Source: UBA3206 sp963623875
GTDB lineage: Bacteria > Bacillota_I > Bacilli_A > Acholeplasmatales > Anaeroplasmataceae
NCBI GenBank assembly: GCA_963623875.1
Contig: CAVFNL010000030.1
Location: forward strand, 1 to 26,460
Length of the DNA stretch: 26,460 nt
Direction: 5' to 3'
The number at the start of each line of letters is the position of its first letter. Within the stretch, counting starts at the first letter, position 1. The notes under the pieces were generated by a model. It was given only the letters and a program-made list of their open reading frames with translations, was not told where the DNA came from and did no database searches. The translations under genes were made by a program, and so were the position numbers. Of the stretch, positions 24,591-26,460 are shown in pieces.

Positions 24591-25166
24591 ATGTATTTTG
24601 ATGATGAGAAAGATACAAACACTAGTGAAGTATCAAATGAAGAAACTAATTCTAGTGTAGAAGAAAATACAGAGACTGAAGAATCAAGTACTGAAGTGGT
24701 AGAAGATGCTAAAGAAGTTCAAAAGCCTAAAAAAGGTCATTCTCATGTTGATAATGAAGCTAAGGTAGAAGAACAACATTCACGTATTTTAGAGTATTTA
24801 AAGAATGAGCATAAATGGGAAAATTACGTGTTGTTAATTTTGTCTATTATGGCATTGATATTAGGATGTTTAATTATCAATGGTACTCTAGAGGTATCTG
24901 AATCATTCCCTATAATCGGTAATTTCCCTAAGGTGTTTGCATGGATATTAATAGGATTGTCAGCACTTGCTATTTTACTTGCGGTTTGGCCATTCTTTAA
25001 ACCAGCATTCCCTGAACTTAAAAAAGTATCATGGCCAAAGGCTCGTACTTTTGGAGCAGACGTAGCGCGTGTATTTATATTCTTAGTAATATTAGTTGCG
25101 GTGTTATTATTGTTTGATGCGTTTGTAGCAAAATTAATTAAATTTATTATAGGATTAAATGATTAA
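24591..25166 (+). CDS. secE: Preprotein translocase subunit SecE, three-helix form
   Basis: SecE clamps SecY in the translocon. The conserved part is FPELKKVSWPKARTFGADVA (140-159), the amphipathic hinge, followed by the essential helix (about 160-185). Most Gram-positive SecE proteins are about 60 residues with one helix. This one has 191 residues, with an acidic 45-residue N-terminal tail rich in Glu/Thr/Ser, a KKGHSH segment, and two added membrane helices (about 79-97 and 114-136), so it resembles the three-helix E. coli form. GGAGG precedes the ATG. It lies 17 bases after rpmG and 14 before nusG. Confidence 0.9.
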   Translation: MYFDDEKDTNTSEVSNEETNSSVEENTETEESSTEVVEDAKEVQKPKKGHSHVDNEAKVEEQHSRILEYLKNEHKWENYVLLILSIMALILGCLIINGTLEVSESFPIIGNFPKVFAWILIGLSALAILLAVWPFFKPAFPELKKVSWPKARTFGADVARVFIFLVILVAVLLLFDAFVAKLIKFIIGLND

Positions 25167-25180
25167 AGGAGAAGTTTAAT

Positions 25181-25729
25181 ATGAAAAAGTGGTATATAGT
25201 TCAAACTTATTCAGGAAGCGAAAGTTCTGTTAAAAATGATATTGAAGCAAGAGCAAAATCTATGAATATGGAATCAAAGGTTTGCACTGTTTTAGTACCT
25301 GAGCATGAAGTTGAAGTACAAAAAAAAGATGGAACTAAGACTATCAAAATAGAAAAGATATTCCCAGGATATGTTTTCGTTGAGGTTGAAATCGAAGAAG
25401 GAAAAGAAATGGATGACCAAGTTTGGTTCATGATCCGTAACACTCCAAAGGTAACAGGATTCTTAGGATCAAGTGGTAAAGGAGCAAAACCTACATCTGT
25501 TCCTAGAGATGAAATGAATGCAATTTTAATTAATTTAGGATTAAAAGAAAAGCCAAAGTTTGAATTTGCTGTAGGAGATAAGGTTACAATCGTTAAAGGT
25601 TCATTTGCTGGACAAGTTGCGGAAGTTATAAATATTAACGAAGAAAAACAAATTGTTACAGTAGGAATTAATTTCTTAGGTACAATTGCACCTACTGAAT
25701 TTGATGTTACAGATATTAAGAAAGCGTAG
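25181..25729 (+). CDS. nusG: Transcription termination/antitermination factor NusG
   Basis: This 182-residue NusG has the NGN domain (KKWYIVQTYSGSESSVKNDI to about residue 110, including FPGYVFVEVEI and WFMIRNTPKVTGFLG) and the KOW domain (VGDKVTIVKGSFAGQVAEV near 130-148). It binds RNA polymerase and modulates pausing and termination. The RBS AAGGAGAAG lies before ATG. The rplK-rplA-rplJ-rplL genes that normally follow nusG are not here. Confidence 0.96.
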   Translation: MKKWYIVQTYSGSESSVKNDIEARAKSMNMESKVCTVLVPEHEVEVQKKDGTKTIKIEKIFPGYVFVEVEIEEGKEMDDQVWFMIRNTPKVTGFLGSSGKGAKPTSVPRDEMNAILINLGLKEKPKFEFAVGDKVTIVKGSFAGQVAEVININEEKQIVTVGINFLGTIAPTEFDVTDIKKA

Positions 25730-25734
25730 TATAA

Positions 25735-25968
25735 ATGATTACTCGAATAAAAAGATTTATAGTTTTGGTATTCTTTGCATTTTTAATATCTGATGCATGT
25801 AGCTATATTGAATATAGTATTACACATAAGAACTTCAAAATGATAGATTATTATGGAGTTTATACTAAAATGGCAGATGGGAACATTTATAATCTTGCGC
25901 TAATATATTTCTTTAGCGTATGTGCTATTTATTTCCTGTTTAATTTCTTTAAAAAAAGTAATAATTAA
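25735..25968 (+). CDS. Small two-helix membrane protein, unknown
   Basis: This 77-residue protein has a basic N-terminus (MITRIKR), a hydrophobic helix (about 8-26), a tyrosine-rich middle (DYYGVYTKMADGNIYN) and a second helix (about 52-70) ending in KKSNN. I do not recognise it. It starts five bases after the nusG stop, with only a weak RBS (GAAAG about 12 bases upstream), so it probably depends on translational coupling to nusG. A terminator follows, making it the last gene of the operon. Confidence 0.6.
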   Translation: MITRIKRFIVLVFFAFLISDACSYIEYSITHKNFKMIDYYGVYTKMADGNIYNLALIYFFSVCAIYFLFNFFKKSNN

Positions 25969-25974
25969 CAATGA

Positions 25975-26010
25975 AAAATAAATTTCTTTAATGGAATTTA
26001 TTTTTTTTCT
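25975..26010 (+). terminator. Rho-independent terminator of the rlmB-nusG operon
   Basis: AATAAATT (25977-25984) and AATTTATT (25995-26002), with an inner C-G pair, form an AT-rich stem followed by eight T. Sequence 26011-26211 beyond it holds no intact gene. Confidence 0.75.
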
Positions 26011-26211
26011 TTGTTAAGTGCCTATCAAATAAATCAGGTAGTACTATTTATTTAAATAAATTAGAAACGAATAAGCATTGTATATTAAAGACTTTGTAAC
26101 GTTATACATCAACATAGAAATAAATTAGCATACATTTGGTGTTAGTTTGAAACTTTTATAGAACAGATTCAAAATAAAGGATATAATCAAATAAAAGATC
26201 GTGGTGATAAA

Positions 26212-26460
26212 ATGTCTTGTTATTTAAATAAAAACAGTGAAAGTTTAAAGAATATAAAAATTCGCGTATTTTTATAGATAAATCTAATATGATTAAAGAG
26301 TGTAATGAGGTTTTTGGAACAAGTGATAAATATATGTGCCTCACACGTCCACGCCGTTTCGGAAAAACTATGGCCTTATCTATGCTTAATGCGTATTATT
26401 CAAAAGTTGTGATTCTAAAGAATTATTTGATAAATTAAATATATCAAATGATCCCTTATA
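26212..26460 (+). pseudogene. Frameshifted AAA-ATPase-like gene (AAA-ATPase_like/DUF1703 type), cut by window end
   Basis: The start reads MSCYLNKNSESLKNIK in one frame. After a one-base loss in the A run at 26256-26260, the next frame reads NSRIFIDKSNMIKECN and then YMCLTRPRRFGKTMALSMLN, which contains the family's Walker A (SRPRRFGKS type, here TRPRRFGKT). A second one-base loss near 26406 shifts again to CDSKELFDKLNISNDPL at the window edge. These pieces match in order the common ATPases with a C-terminal PD-(D/E)XK-like domain found in many copies in gut Firmicutes and Bacteroidetes. Two frameshifts in 200 bases argue for decay unless they are sequencing errors. The in-frame segment just upstream (IEQIQNKGYNQIKDRG, 26158-26205) may be the C-terminal end of another copy, a weak guess. 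Confidence 0.75.

Noticed and set aside
1..26460. Alternative genetic code with TGA as tryptophan
   Set aside because: TGA ends the sigma-factor frame at 24361-24363, and tryptophans in conserved motifs are TGG.
1..26460. tRNA or rRNA genes
   Set aside because: No cloverleaf or rRNA-like stretch was recognised in any intergenic region.

Overview
The window is AT-rich bacterial DNA from what looks like a low-GC member of the Bacillota. It has Shine-Dalgarno sites of the AGGAGG type, sigma-A style promoters, and TAA, TAG and TGA all acting as stops (TGA ends the sigma-factor gene at 24361-24363), so the standard bacterial code applies rather than the Mycoplasma code. The order cysS, mrnC, (P-type ATPase), rlmB, sigH-like, rpmG, secE, nusG at the right is the familiar Bacillus/Clostridium housekeeping order with one large insertion. 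I infer an uncultured, probably host-associated lineage near the Erysipelotrichia/Mollicutes side of the Bacillota; the sequence alone does not fix it further.

Layout. (1) 1-4200: a pilin-signal protein with a beta-helix body, then a graveyard: a frameshifted fossil of the same pilin-like family, an antisense fragment of an AAA ATPase, a small membrane protein, and a lipoprotein-like gene that has lost its start. (2) 4223-11351, plus strand: one tightly packed operon with two tandem MutS-like ATPases, a possible YxjI/LURP-one-like small protein, a SecB-like chaperone, a CobW-type metallochaperone GTPase with an Asp/His-rich loop, a PAP2 phosphatase and a two-domain chromate-type transporter. 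(3) 11350-11505: a cluster of hairpins and terminators between converging operons. (4) 11506-15686, minus strand: a two-gene operon encoding the benzoyl-CoA reductase/2-hydroxyacyl-CoA dehydratase activase-like system, split as 970 + 422 residues, driven by a perfect sigma-A promoter. (5) 15885-17501: a GLUG-repeat surface lipoprotein. (6) 17711-25968: translation, RNA processing, secretion and transcription genes, interrupted by a P-type ATPase carrying an unusual ~300-residue repeat-rich extracellular domain. (7) 26212-26460: a frameshifted AAA-ATPase-like pseudogene running off the window.

The two most unusual items are the P-type ATPase with the grafted beta-repeat ectodomain inside a conserved housekeeping cluster, and the MutS-like pair co-transcribed with a SecB-like chaperone and a metallochaperone. 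The pair has asparagine in place of the usual Walker B aspartate. All functional statements come from reading motifs by eye; no database search was possible.
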